DNA from: Megamerina dolium
Lineage: Eukaryota > Arthropoda > Insecta > Diptera > Megamerinidae
Reading direction: 5' to 3'
NCBI GenBank assembly: GCA_963854835.1
Contig: OY978530.1
Span: 30,472,695-30,536,694 of the forward strand
Length of the DNA: 64,000 nt
In this document: positions 22,390 to 33,123 of the stretch, one piece after another
Numbering within the stretch: the stretch's first letter is position 1
Layout: every line of letters begins with the position of its first letter
Made by a program: the position numbers and the translations under genes
The notes under the pieces: generated by a model
Told to the model about the DNA's origin: nothing
Seen by the model: only the letters and a program-made list of their open reading frames with translations
Databases searched by the model: none

Positions 22390-23700
22390 TTGTCCCTCTC
22401 TGTACATCAGAAATCTGAGTTCGCTAAGTCTGTTCCGCTATGTATAAATTATCTATATAGAGACCATTCCTGTTCCAAGTGCAAGTCGGCTCGGTGTGGA
22501 ACATGTAATAGTTCCCACCAGACGTTTTTGCATCAACATACAGTATCCTTCGAAGCCGTACCACCGTCATTTCGGCCTTCGACATCGCCGAATCCAATGA
22601 TCACGTGCTTTTAGCCATACCTGTAGTAGAAGTCAAAACCAATTCAGGGAAGTACATTTTAGAGCGTTCAATCCTTGATTCTGGGTCTCAAGTCAACTTT
22701 ATGACAGATAAGTTAGCCCAAAAGATGCGAATTCGAAAAGAAAAAAATCACTTAAAGTGATCGGAACTGGCGAAGCTAATACAACTGTTCTGGCAAAATT
22801 AAATGCGTTTATAAAAACGGGCCTGAAAGATCATAAATCCTCAACAGATTTTTGGGTTTACAAATCTATATCAGCTTATAACCCTGATCATAAAGTCAAC
22901 ATTAAGGATTGGAATATTCCATGTGTGGATTTGGCTAATCCTACTTCCACAAGCCGCAAAATATGAAAGGTTGGCTTGCCAACTCTCCAGGAAACGCTCC
23001 TTAGTTAGACATTATCCATAATATAATATATCATCATAATGATAAAACTTGCGCGCACTATGCCAAGCTAAGAATTTTTCACAAATCAATTCTAGTGTTC
23101 AGAAATTTTGGTTTTTAGAAGAAATTCTGGTAGAACTGAACCAAACAGTGTTCACACCAGAACAACAACAGTATGAAACATACTTCGTCGAGAATACTCC
23201 ACTTTTACCGTCAGGTCAATTTGAAGACTGCCTTTCAAATCAAGTTTTAGCTTACTTGGTTCGTCCTTTGGAACCGCACAGCGACATATTCTATCAGTGG
23301 AGAGAAGATTATTGAAGAATCCTGAACTTTATGAAAGAGTACCTCGCTCTACCACATATGAATCCGACAAATATTGAAATACCAAATGTGTGCTAAGGCC
23401 AGAAAGTACCTTTACGAAAACGCGTGTTGTTTTCGATGCTTTATGTCGTACTCTAACCCAAGTGGCATTGAATGACATATTGATGGTATGGCCTACCATT
23501 CAAGAGGAGCTATATTCCATCCTTTTACCCTTTGGAATTCATAAATATGAAATTACGGCGGACGTCACAAAAAATGTATCTACAATTATTTTGCTCGTTA
23601 TACCACAAAATGCGCTGAAAATTTACATCTTCTTGAAAGACATCGATTCAACTATACATTTTCTCCACGTCTGTCAGGAACACGTACTCGTCAATTGATT
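22390..23700 (+). pseudogene. BEL/Pao fragment, plus strand
   Basis: Heavily decayed relative of the element at 1-4040: CKSARCGTCNSSHQTFLHQH (22475) parallels its knuckle region, SQVNFMTDKLAQKMRI (22687) the protease end, then LNDILMVWPTIQEELYSI and HKYEITADVTK of the reverse transcriptase (23468-23570). The frame is broken at about every 200 bp. It ends near 23700, where BEL sequence of the opposite strand begins. Confidence 0.75.
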
Positions 23701-23811
23701 AGTATTGTAATCAAGTCTGTATGCAGTTTGGGACCGACAGCCAGTACATCATTTAAAGATTTGCCATTGCTTGTCCTGATGGATCCATCAAATTCTATAC
23801 GTACGTTTGTA

Positions 23812-25560
23812 TTAGACGATGATTTCTCCACAGGAAGATGTGGCAAATAACAATGAAGCACCCCCATCCATTCGTTGTTTAGCAGCAGACCCCACGATGT
23901 TAGTTCCGGCTAATTTGTTCAGTTGACCCAATTCCAGATATTTGCAAATCGTGTGACTATAGACAGATTTCAGATCAGGATTTTGGGATAAACGCCGTTG
24001 TAACTGGTTTAGCCTTTTCAGTGCAGACTCGTGCGATGACCTAATAACCAATTCAGTCTTACAAGAGTATTGCCAGTAACCAAACGACTATGTAAGGATT
24101 TGAAGAATACTTCGCACCATTTCTCTGACTCCGCAGGACAGATTCCGAATTGTTTAGATCTTCGAACTCCCAATATTTTTTTTTGCAAAGACTCCAGCTC
24201 ATCTAATGTGTCGAGAGCAGCCACCGTAATGTTTTGCGCAAATTTTGAGTTGGCGCAAAACATACCTACCTTTCCCGAGATAATGAACGCCAACGCGGTA
24301 TTTTGAGCCATAGGGGAATCCTTTGGACCACGACGAACATCATCTAGCATTAGATCATCATAAATATCACTGCATAGTAGTACATCGACAACTTGAGGAA
24401 TGTGATGGGAGGGATCTGCCATGTGTAAACCGTGGAGATGGGCCCATTGATTGGTCATTATACGGCTTTCAAGCATTCTGGATCCAACTTTAGGCATTAC
24501 ATATACATTGACTTGAAATAGGTTGTCGGTGTTGTATATAGATTTTAATTTCAAGGTGACAAATGATGAAGCTTCGGTGATTTTCATGTTCGCTATACCG
24601 GTAATACGGACATGCATCCCCTCCCGTTTTAGCCGCAGCAATTGTACTGCTCTGTCTGTTATGAACAAGGCTTGAGAAGATTGATCAAGAAACGCTCTAA
24701 GATCCAATACAGCGCCATTTTTCGCTTGAGCGCTAACGATAGCCGTAAGGAGTAACACTTCACAATTCGATGCATATACCCGCACGGGTATGTTATTAAC
24801 AACATAGCCCGATCCACATGGATAAGCGAATGATGATGGCCACCGCAATGATTGCACAGGTGTCTTTTAGGACATTTTGAGACGACATGATTGTATCCCA
24901 AGCAATTAAAACAAATTTTATATTTCCCTATTGCCGCTTTACAGATACATTAGATACATTCATATAACGCACGGACTGAGCGCCAGTGCCAAATGAAATT
25001 TTTACTTCCTTTCTTGTTCTTGTACATGAGTCACGGCTCGAGCTCATCCGCTGATGCCGTGATCATTGTCCTATATTGTGCTACAAAATTGCTCAAAAGT
25101 GGGAATGTTCTGCGTAGTAACTAAGTACTTTTACCATTTAAGCCGCGTGCTGCTTGGTAATTTGTGAGCCACGAAATAAACCAGAATTTGATTCTCTTTG
25201 AGTATAAACTGATTTAGCGCAGCAGAGTCGTTATGTGTTATGGTGGACTGTTGTTCCAACACGTTCATGTAGTGTACAAATAACACTCGTTTATTATCAT
25301 AAAGGCATTTGCCAGGCGACTAGATAATTCGCTTCTGTAAAGGACAAATGCTGGATGTTCGCTTGTGCGAAGAAGCAGCTTCTCTTCAAACTTTTTACCC
25401 GTCTCGAGAGTTACATAATCTACCTTTACTTTTTCAATGCCACTGAAACGCATTAAGGTCCTATGATTATGCCAAAATTGTAGGTGTAATTGAGCGACTG
25501 ATTCTAATCGACAAGTCGACAATTTTATAGTAATAAATTTTCGTAATTATCTTTTATAGA
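23812..25560 (-). pseudogene. BEL/Pao gag-protease-RT fragment, minus strand
   Basis: A gag remnant (25265-25522, SVAQLHLQFWHNHRTLM) is followed after a gap by CCHC-type motif CPKRHLCNHCGGHHH (24830-24880) and a long protease frame (24857-24018) with VLDLRAFLDQSSQALFITD, where the catalytic DSG appears as DQS, and QVVDVLLCSDIYDDLM. The start of the RT-linker follows to 23812. This is a different BEL family from 1-4040, judging by its knuckle and protease sequence. Dead copy. Confidence 0.78.
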
Positions 25561-26004
25561 CTCTGAATTATGTGATCCTTATACTTGTTTCGAAGTTAAG
25601 AAGCAATTAAATTTCCATGAGAGCAACTGTAAAGTGTGAACCCAACAAAAAACTGTAGAATCGGATGTTCTGAGGTATTTACTTAAACATATCTTATGTA
25701 CTTTTCACAGGTATATATAGTACATATTATACCATACGTACATACATATTTTCATATTATTTTAATGAGCATCAGTCATCGCAAACGACAGCTAGAAATA
25801 GAATATAAAATAAGGAAATAAGAGAGTATAATCTAAAGTAAGAGAGTACAATATAAATCCAAAAGAAATGTGCAGTGGCGGGTAACACTAAAGCAACAAT
25901 TGCTATTAATTATTAGATGAATGAAATAAAGACAAAAGGAGACTGTTCGCTTCAACGGCGATTGTAATATCGAATAGAACCATTACAAATTTTCCGTCTA
26001 AATA
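25560..26004. other. Unassigned AT-rich stretch
   Basis: No gene or recognised repeat seen on either strand; presumably decayed element sequence. Confidence 0.4.
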
Positions 26005-26510
26005 TGGTGACATATGGAACAACGCCAGCACCATTTTTAGCGATACGGTGACTGAAGATGAAAGCAGATATCGATGCAGATGAAAGAAATCGCACCCTAT
26101 CGGGTCAAATAGAATTCGGAGAGATTTCTAAGTTGACGATATGCTAACTGGTGCTGATACTGATACGACCTAGATAATGAACATGCACAAATAGGTGCCC
26201 CAAAAGTAGATCGAGCAGCTATTTTGAATGAATACCACAATAGAGACACAACGGGACACAATAGTATCGATCGTACATCTCACAAAATAACATCACGATA
26301 TTATTGGCTCGTCAAAGAATGTGTAGACTGTCAAGATACAAAGCCACGAATTTTTTGCGTTTTGATGTTGCCAGCCGCTGGTAGAACTACTTGCAATGGT
26401 AGAAGCTACTGCCGAAAAGCGTGCCAAAACACAAATTTATGACGTATTCTTGCGGTATGGCTTTCCGAGAAAGATCATCAGTGATATGGAGTACAATTCG
26501 TTTCTATTGT
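26005..26510 (+). pseudogene. Scraps of BEL reverse transcriptase and gypsy-type integrase
   Basis: VTYGTTPAPFLAIR at 26007 and VDDMLTGADT at 26132, with a stop in the place of the Tyr of YVDD, belong to a BEL reverse transcriptase. From 26224 a zinc-binding integrase block reads TTGHNSIDRTSHKITSRYYW, with the Cys pair CVDCQ, and then part of the core at 26400-26490 (DVFLRYGFPRKIISD). Two elements are thus joined within 500 bp. Confidence 0.65.
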
Positions 26511-26744
26511 CATGCAATGTATGTGTATTATCCACAAGCCGGTACAAAGAAGGAATCGAGATCTAAAAGCGTAATTATTTATCTTAGTGGGCAATGAGCA
26601 TCATTTGTGGTCCTGAAAACTATATACATGCAGTGCCAGAGTTCGGGTAAAACCGTCGCTAATTAAATGCTTTTATAAGATAACCTACACTATTTTTCAC
26701 CTGTAAAAATTCATTAGTGTTTTACTAAAATACTATGTTAATAT

Positions 26745-27198
26745 TGTAACGAGTATCGATAGTTGATTACTCATCACTATTGTGACTGACTCTATTGGCA
26801 GCATCGAAACGAATGTCAACAAAAAGAAATAAGCGATAACCAGAACAAGCCAACGAGAAAGGAAGAGAAGAATCTCGATAAAGGAAGATTCTGGGGTGTT
26901 GCCAACAGAGTATAAATAGAGCCAGTGTTGAGAATTGACAATCAATCTAATTCCGAGCGTGATTGCGACAACATTGATACAGAGGCAAAAGTTGCAAGTT
27001 CATTTAAGTGTTATAGTAAATAGTTGATTGTAAACAGTGTTGATTGTAAATAAAAAAAAAAAAAAATAGAGATTATTAAATAAATTGTTGCTGTATATAG
27101 TTGTATAAAATAAGTGTTGCAGTTATCATTAACAGAATCCAGTGATCGAACAAGGTAATTCAAATAGAATTAAACGTTCACAGAATAAAAACGTAACA
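26745..27198 (+). repeat. 5' LTR of the intact gypsy
   Basis: Starts TGTAACGAG, ends ACGTAACA. A TATAAATA box lies at 26911-26918 and AATAAA-type signals near 27078 and 27184. It carries a run of A at about 27052-27066 that the 3' LTR lacks. Confidence 0.97.
26911..26918 (+). promoter_or_regulatory. TATA box in the 5' LTR
   Basis: TATAAATA about 165 bp into the LTR, with transcription expected to start some 30 bp downstream. The same box is at 32465-32472 in the 3' LTR. Confidence 0.65.
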
Positions 27199-27200
27199 AT

Positions 27201-27218
27201 TGGTGTCAGAAGTGGGAT
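27201..27218 (+). promoter_or_regulatory. Primer-binding site of the intact gypsy
   Basis: TGGTGTCAGAAGTGGGAT two bases after the LTR. Similar sites in insect gypsy elements are assigned to a leucine tRNA; that assignment is from memory. Confidence 0.7.
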
Positions 27219-27227
27219 TCTGTAAAG

Positions 27228-28676
27228 ATGGTGAAAATTGAACAACTAAAAGTGGACCAGCTTAAAAAGCTGTTGGTAGAGATGAATCTATCGTCATCAG
27301 GTGCAAAGGCGGAACTGCTGGTGAGGCTGAGGCAAGCTATGGAGGCTAAGGGAATTAATGTAGAAGAACATGAGTTCTTTGAGGAAGCCGATATACAAGC
27401 AGTTGTGCACGCTGAGGAAGAGAGCAAAATAGATTCGAGTGGTCAACTAATGGAACTCATGAAATCCATGATGCAACAACAGCAGCAGCAACTGCAAGGA
27501 ATTAATGCGAAGCTACAAGAAAATGCGTCACGTCAAGAAAACGCTATGGGAGAGTTCCAGAAAACAATTGACTCCAAGTTTCAAGAACATTCGGTACGCC
27601 AAGAAAACGCTATGGGAGAGTTCCAGAAAACAATTGACTCCAAGTTTCAAGAACATTCGGCTGAATTGCGTATGGAAATTCAAGAAGGTTCGGCTCGACA
27701 AGAACACGTCATCGAAAATCTACAAAAAGGAATTGAACTTAGATTTCAGGAAATTTCCGGAACCATTAATGAAAAGGTCACGGATTTAAAGGAACATGTA
27801 GATGACTTGGAAGATAAGTTCGAGAAATTACAGCACGAACTCAACCAACTAAAAATAAATGGGCCAGCCACATCAGTGATTAGAGATTCAAGTACAATCA
27901 AATTAAAGCCACCAACATTTGACGGAAGCACGCCATTCAATATCTTCAAGCTTCAATTCGAGACAACAGCTTCGAAGAATCAATGGGATGATAGCGACAA
28001 GACTGCTGCTTTAATAGTCGCATTAAAAGGTAATGCTTCCGAGGTGTTACAGATGATTCCAGAGAAAGATCGTGGTAGCTATCAGTCACTGATGGACACA
28101 CTCCAGCGAAAATATGGAAATGAATACAAGAGTCAATTACATCGAGTGGAATTGAGATCGCGAGTGCAACGGAGTAATGAGAGCCTTCAGGAATTCGCTT
28201 CCGATATTGAGCGCTTATGTCATCTAGCGTTCTCCGGTAATTCGGAAGAGTTCGTCGAAAAAATAAAAATAGAGGCATTCATAGATGGTATACGTGATGG
28301 AGAGACAAAGCGTGCCCTAGTCATGTCACCCAGGAATACTTATGCCGAAACAGTCAGTAGTGCCTTGACGTTTGAAGCCGCCAGTTTCATGTGTCGACCA
28401 ATGCCACGGGTACGCCAATTAGAAACAGAAACAACAGATCTGGTTGAAGCAGTGCGTCAAGCAGTAAAATCAGTAGTTCAGCCTGAAGGAAGAACAACAG
28501 GTCGACGCGAAAACAAGTTTACTGGTAAGTGTTTCATTTGTGACAAACCAGGACACCTGGCGCGTGACTGCCGTCTACGACGAAAGCGATCAAGATCGAA
28601 TTCTCCAGGAAGACAAAAGAAGGAGAATAAGGTGGATAGCGATCGCTCCACTAACACAAATCCATCGTTAAACTAA
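27228..28676 (+). CDS. gag of the intact gypsy, with SAP domain and zinc knuckle
   Basis: 482 residues from ATG 27228, shortly after the primer site. Residues 4-40 (EQLKVDQLKKLLVEMNLSSS and following) form a SAP-type DNA-binding motif. Residues about 65-210 are a long glutamine- and glutamate-rich coiled coil that includes a perfect 22-residue tandem duplication (unit RQENAMGEFQKTIDSKFQEHS plus one residue). Residues 225-380 are the retrotransposon gag core. The zinc knuckle is C435-C438-H443-C448 (CFICDKPGHLARDC), followed by a basic tail. Gag assembles the particle and packages RNA. The SAP motif could tether it to chromatin. The stop at 28674 lies within a probable -1 frameshift site leading to pol. 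Confidence 0.95.
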   Translation: MVKIEQLKVDQLKKLLVEMNLSSSGAKAELLVRLRQAMEAKGINVEEHEFFEEADIQAVVHAEEESKIDSSGQLMELMKSMMQQQQQQLQGINAKLQENASRQENAMGEFQKTIDSKFQEHSVRQENAMGEFQKTIDSKFQEHSAELRMEIQEGSARQEHVIENLQKGIELRFQEISGTINEKVTDLKEHVDDLEDKFEKLQHELNQLKINGPATSVIRDSSTIKLKPPTFDGSTPFNIFKLQFETTASKNQWDDSDKTAALIVALKGNASEVLQMIPEKDRGSYQSLMDTLQRKYGNEYKSQLHRVELRSRVQRSNESLQEFASDIERLCHLAFSGNSEEFVEKIKIEAFIDGIRDGETKRALVMSPRNTYAETVSSALTFEAASFMCRPMPRVRQLETETTDLVEAVRQAVKSVVQPEGRTTGRRENKFTGKCFICDKPGHLARDCRLRRKRSRSNSPGRQKKENKVDSDRSTNTNPSLN

Positions 28677-31600
28677 ATCGAGTCAGTTCAGCGGGGCGTG
28701 AACTGACTCCAACAGTGGGTGGCCCCATCATTCACATTTCACAAATACAGCGTGTGCCAAGCAGCTTGACTATTGATGGAAAATTGGACAATATGGAATT
28801 CATGTTAACCCTGGACACTGGTGCATCACATTCTATAATCAAGAGCGATTTGGTAAAGAGGTTTGAGCCTTTAATGGGAATAAAATTGCGTACAGCAACG
28901 GGTGAGGATGCACAAATTCTGGGTAAGATAAAGAAACGAGTATCTATTGGAAATTGTACATGGGAACATGAATTCATTGTGGCCGACATCATCGATGACG
29001 TAATAATTGGTGTTGACTTTATGATTGACAACGGATTTACGTTAGATTTAAATCAACGGATACTACGTTATGCAAATGTCGAATTACCATTGAACATCGG
29101 TTACAAACGGAGTGGAAACATGAAACGAGTACTCGCATGTCAACGCCAAGAGGTTCCAGCAAAATCAGAAGCGGTGATTTGGGCACAGATAAATGTGGAT
29201 GATGGGACAGGCAAGTTGTGGTTAGTCGAAGCAGATAAAGAAATACAAAATAAAAACATCATACCTGGTAGGACGTTAGTGGAACCTAAAGAAAATGGAA
29301 TAGTACCTGTGCGAATATTAAATCCAACTAATACATCTACAGTTGTGAAGAAAGGAATGGTGATTGGTCATTGCCAGGAAGTCACTGCCGTAGTAGACTG
29401 CGAAAAGAGTTCGTCGATAAAAAGTGGAAGATCAGGAACTGTCAGAGCGGAAATAAAAGCACAGATGGAAGAATGGGCAGGTGTGCTTACCAACCAGCAA
29501 AAAGAAAAGGCTTTACAACTATTGGAGAAGTACAGTTCAATCTTTTCTTCAAATGGAAAAACTGGAGGACGAACAACCATCGTGAAGCATCACATTGACA
29601 CCGGTGATTCTAGACCAATTCGTCAAACACCACGACGAGTTCCATTGGCCAAAAGAGACGAAGCCATTAAGCTGATTACCGATATGCAGAAACAAGGTGT
29701 TATTGAACCATCAGCGAGTCCATGGAGTTCACCAGTTGTGCTGGTAAAGGAGAATGATGGAAGTACTCGATTCTGTGTTGATTACAGAAAGCTGAATGAT
29801 ATTACGAAAAAAGACAGCTATCCACTGCCAAGAATCGATGGCACTCTGGACACCCTTTCTGGTGCGAAGTGGTTCTCAACTCTTGATTTGCAAAGTGGCT
29901 ACTGGCAAGTGGAACTTGGTAAGGAGGACAAAGAGAAAACAGCTTTCAGTATTGGCGATGGTCTATGGCAATTTACAGTCATGCCATTTGGTTTATGCAA
30001 TGCGCCAGCTACTTTCGAACGTTTGATGGAGCGTGTACTCAGAGGACTACACTGGAAAACGTGCTTGGTGTACCTCGATGACATTATCGTGATGGGAAAA
30101 GATTTTAACGACCACCTGGAAAAGTTGAAAGAAGTATTTGAGCGTATACAATCAGCAGGGCTTAAACTGAATATGAAAAAGTGTTCACTCTTCAGGCGAG
30201 AAGTTAAATATCTTGGTCATAAAGTAACAACAGAAGGGGTACATACCGACGAGGAGAAAGTAGCAGCAGTACAAGAATGGCCTATTCCGTCGAATCTTCA
30301 CGAGTTAAGAAGCTTCCTAGGCTTATGCACCTACTATAGACGATTTGTTCCTGGATTTGCAAACATCGCCAGCAGTCTGCATGAGTTGACAAGAAAGAAC
30401 AAACCATTTGTATGGGGCGAAGACCAACAGAAAGCATTCGAACAACTGAAAGAAAAACTCTGTTCAGCACCAGTATTAGCGTATCCAGTACCTGGTCAAA
30501 AGTTTGTGTTAGACACAGATGCGAGTGGCTATGGAATAGGTGGTGTGCTCTCTCAGATCATAGGTGGACAAGAAAAAGTAATAGCATACTACAGTAAAAT
30601 CCTGTCGAAGCCAGAAAGAAACTACTGTGTCACTCGAAGAGAGTTGCTCGCAATACTGGAATGTGTAAAGTATTTTCATAAATACTTGTACGGTCAGTCA
30701 TTTCATCTACGAACTGACCACGCAGCGCTAAGGTGGTTATTACAATTTAAAAACCCAGAAGGACAATTGGCGCGCTGGATTGAAAGGCTGCAGAGTTATC
30801 ATTTTACCATCGAACATCGTAAAGGAGGACATCACGGCAACGCGGATGCTCTATCTCGTCGTCCTTGCAAAATGGAATGTAAACATTTTTCCCGAGTGGA
30901 AAGCAAGGAGCACATTGTCGACGTACGACTTACAAATATATTGCCGGAGGAGACATGGACCACCGAACGAGTGCAAGAAGTTCAGCGGAACGACCCAGAT
31001 CTCGTAAAGATTATGGAATACAAGGAGCAGGGCATACGTCCAGATTGGCAAGAAATGGCTAATGAGAGTCCAATAGCAAAGGCATACTGGGCGCAGTGGC
31101 AAAGCCTGCACTTACGAGACGGATGTTTATTCCGAACATGGGAAAGTGAAGATCGAAAAATCACTTATGATCTGCTAGTGGTACCCAAGGCAAGAATAAA
31201 TGAAGTGATAGCTGAGTATCACAATGCCTCCAGTGGAGGGCATTTGGGACTCACCAAAACCGTCGAGAAAATAAAGAAACGATTTTATTGGGTTGGATGT
31301 CATGACCATGTCGCTGATTGGATTCGGAAGTGTAAGCAATGTGCAATGGCCAAAGGTCCCACTAAGAAAAGTCGTGGTAAGATGCACCAATACACCATGG
31401 GTGCTCCATTTGAGCGAATTGCTATGGACATAGCTGGGCCATTTCCAATAAGCAACGCAGGAAACAAGTATGTTCTGGTGGTTATAGATTACTTCAGTAA
31501 ATGGCCTGAAGTATACCCCATTCCAAATCAGGAAGCTAGTACAGTTGCGGATGTATTCGTCAACCAATGGGTTACTCGTTTTGGTGTACCGATGGAGTTA

Positions 31601-32260
31601 CACTCGGACCAAGGTCGAAATTTCGAATCAGTTGTATTCCAAGAGATATGCCGTATGCTGGGTATATACAAAACTCGTACAACACCTTTGCATCCACAAT
31701 CTGATGGCATGGTAGAACGATTTAACCGCACCTTGGAGGAATATTTGAGAAAAGTCGTAGATAAATACCAAAGAGACTGGGATGTACATATACCAATGTT
31801 CCTCATGGCATATAGATGCGCACAACATGATACGACGGCTACTACACCGGCAATGGCAATTTTTGGAAACGAGTTAAGACTGCCAGCTGATTTAAAATTT
31901 GGAGTTGTAACACCAATGAGATCAACCGAAGGTAATTATACTAGCGAAAAGCGGGAACAGTTGGATGAAGTACATAGGTTCATCAGAGAGCGGTCGCAGA
32001 TGATAAGCGATAAGATGAAGGCCAGGTATGACTTGAAAGCAAATTCAAAAGGGTTCTATGAAGGAGAGCTTGTAATGCTTCATAATCCACAACGAAAGAA
32101 AGGCCTGTCTCCTAAACTACAGACTCATTGGGAAGGACCATATGAGATTATAGCAAAGATAAATGACGTAGTGTATCGCATTCAACGTGCCTGGAATAAA
32201 AGAGCAAAGTTTAAAGTAGTGCACTTGGAGCGACTTGCGCCATATCGAGGGGAAGTATAA
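28655..32260 (+). CDS. pol of the intact gypsy: protease, RT, RNase H, integrase
   Basis: The frame is open from 28655, overlapping gag by 22 nt in the -1 frame, and has no ATG until about 28793; the continuous frame after the GTG at 28715 holds 1181 codons. Numbered from 28715: protease D34-T-G, reverse transcriptase RFCVDYRKLND and Y453-L-D-D456, RNase H D602 (LDTDASGYG), integrase zinc finger from H836 to CKQC, and catalytic D905, D965 and E1001 with 35 residues between the last two. All active-site residues are present. Pol is probably made as a Gag-Pol fusion by ribosomal frameshifting. This is one of the few complete coding units in the window. Confidence 0.95.
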   Translation, partial: HKSIVKLNRVSSAGRELTPTVGGPIIHISQIQRVPSSLTIDGKLDNMEFMLTLDTGASHSIIKSDLVKRFEPLMGIKLRTATGEDAQILGKIKKRVSIGNCTWEHEFIVADIIDDVIIGVDFMIDNGFTLDLNQRILRYANVELPLNIGYKRSGNMKRVLACQRQEVPAKSEAVIWAQINVDDGTGKLWLVEADKEIQNKNIIPGRTLVEPKENGIVPVRILNPTNTSTVVKKGMVIGHCQEVTAVVDCEKSSSIKSGRSGTVRAEIKAQMEEWAGVLTNQQKEKALQLLEKYSSIFSSNGKTGGRTTIVKHHIDTGDSRPIRQTPRRVPLAKRDEAIKLITDMQKQGVIEPSASPWSSPVVLVKENDGSTRFCVDYRKLNDITKKDSYPLPRIDGTLDTLSGAKWFSTLDLQSGYWQVELGKEDKEKTAFSIGDGLWQFTVMPFGLCNAPATFERLMERVLRGLHWKTCLVYLDDIIVMGKDFNDHLEKLKEVFERIQSAGLKLNMKKCSLFRREVKYLGHKVTTEGVHTDEEKVAAVQEWPIPSNLHELRSFLGLCTYYRRFVPGFANIASSLHELTRKNKPFVWGEDQQKAFEQLKEKLCSAPVLAYPVPGQKFVLDTDASGYGIGGVLSQIIGGQEKVIAYYSKILSKPERNYCVTRRELLAILECVKYFHKYLYGQSFHLRTDHAALRWLLQFKNPEGQLARWIERLQSYHFTIEHRKGGHHGNADALSRRPCKMECKHFSRVESKEHIVDVRLTNILPEETWTTERVQEVQRNDPDLVKIMEYKEQGIRPDWQEMANESPIAKAYWAQWQSLHLRDGCLFRTWESEDRKITYDLLVVPKARINEVIAEYHNASSGGHLGLTKTVEKIKKRFYWVGCHDHVADWIRKCKQCAMAKGPTKKSRGKMHQYTMGAPFERIAMDIAGPFPISNAGNKYVLVVIDYFSKWPEVYPIPNQEASTVADVFVNQWVTRFGVPMELHSDQGRNFESVVFQEICRMLGIYKTRTTPLHPQSDGMVERFNRTLEEYLRKVVDKYQRDWDVHIPMFLMAYRCAQHDTTATTPAMAIFGNELRLPADLKFGVVTPMRSTEGNYTSEKREQLDEVHRFIRERSQMISDKMKARYDLKANSKGFYEGELVMLHNPQRKKGLSPKLQTHWEGPYEIIAKINDVVYRIQRAWNKRAKFKVVHLERLAPYRGEV
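28667..28709 (+). promoter_or_regulatory. Candidate -1 ribosomal frameshift signal at gag-pol
   Basis: Heptamer GTTAAAC at 28667-28673, read TTA AAC in the gag frame just before the gag stop TAA. Six bases later comes a perfect 11-bp stem, GAGTCAGTTCA (28680-28690) with TGAACTGACTC (28699-28709), around an 8-base G-rich loop. Spacing and stem fit a classical -1 signal, and pol lies in the -1 frame, open from 28655. Confidence 0.75.
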
Positions 32261-32285
32261 AAACTTGTTCGGGACGAACAAGGTT

Positions 32286-32298
32286 AAGAGGAGGGCAG
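32286..32298 (+). promoter_or_regulatory. Polypurine tract of the intact gypsy
   Basis: AAGAGGAGGGCAG directly before the 3' LTR. Confidence 0.75.
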
Positions 32299-32736
32299 TG
32301 TAACGAGTATCGATAGTTGATTACTCATCACTATTGTGACTGACTCTATTGGCAGCATCGAAACGAATGTCAACAAAAAGAAATAAGCGATAACCAGAAC
32401 AAGCCAACGAGAAAGGAAGAGAAGAATCTCGATAAAGGAAGATTCTGGGGTGTTGCCAACAGAGTATAAATAGAGCCAGTGTTGAGAATTGACAATCAAT
32501 CTAATTCCGAGCGTGATTGCGACAACATTGATACAGAGGCAAAAGTTGCAAGTTCATTTAAGTGTTATAGTAAATAGTTGATTGTAAACAGTGTTGATTG
32601 TAAATAGAGATTATTAAATAAATTGTTGCTGTATATAGTTGTATAAAATAAGTGTTGCAGTTATCATTAACAGAATCCAGTGATCGAACAAGGTAATTCA
32701 AATAGAATTAAACGTTCACAGAATAAAAACGTAACA
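32299..32736 (+). repeat. 3' LTR of the intact gypsy
   Basis: 438-bp copy of 26745-27198 without the long A-tract; otherwise no difference found by eye. Followed by the ATAT duplication. Confidence 0.97.
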
Positions 32737-32740
32737 ATAT

Positions 32741-33123
32741 AATATAATATAATGTTTATATATATAATTTAAAACGAGAGTATACGTATACAAATTCAAA
32801 AATCCATGAGCGAGAAGAGTATTTAGCGCACGATGATTAAACCTCTAGGACCGTTTTAAAAGAGATCGGTCAATCATTGCACGAGAGGCGAAAAAACCCA
32901 AAACATAAAAATGGAATTTATGTGGAGAAATAGGTGGCCATATGGTAAGTATGAAAATAGGGTAAGTTAAGTATAATTGTAATTCAAATAGAGGTAAGTA
33001 TAATTAATTCATATAAACATATTCTCTATATTTCAGGGACCCACCATATGGCTTGTCTAAAGGGACTTAGACATCGCGGCCCGCATAAAGTCGTGCATTA
33101 GTTAAGCGCATTTCTTAGACGAG
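32741..33123. other. Unassigned sequence between gypsy and BEL remnants
   Basis: No supported gene. CCATATG/GTAAGT at 32938-32950 and TTTCAG/GGACC near 33035 resemble splice sites around a short AT-rich intron with repeated TAAGTAT motifs, but I cannot tie them to an exon. Confidence 0.35.

Larger units (their letters stand above)
26745..32736 (+). mobile_element. Intact, young Ty3/gypsy LTR retrotransposon
   Basis: 5,992 bp, flanked by perfect ATAT duplications (26741-26744 and 32737-32740). LTRs (454 and 438 bp, TG...CA) show no base differences to my reading except 16 extra bases in an A-tract of the left one. It has a primer-binding site, an open gag, an open pol with all catalytic residues, and a purine tract. 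LTR identity implies very recent insertion. It has a SAP-domain gag and no env or chromodomain that I can see. It landed in decayed element sequence. Confidence 0.97.
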
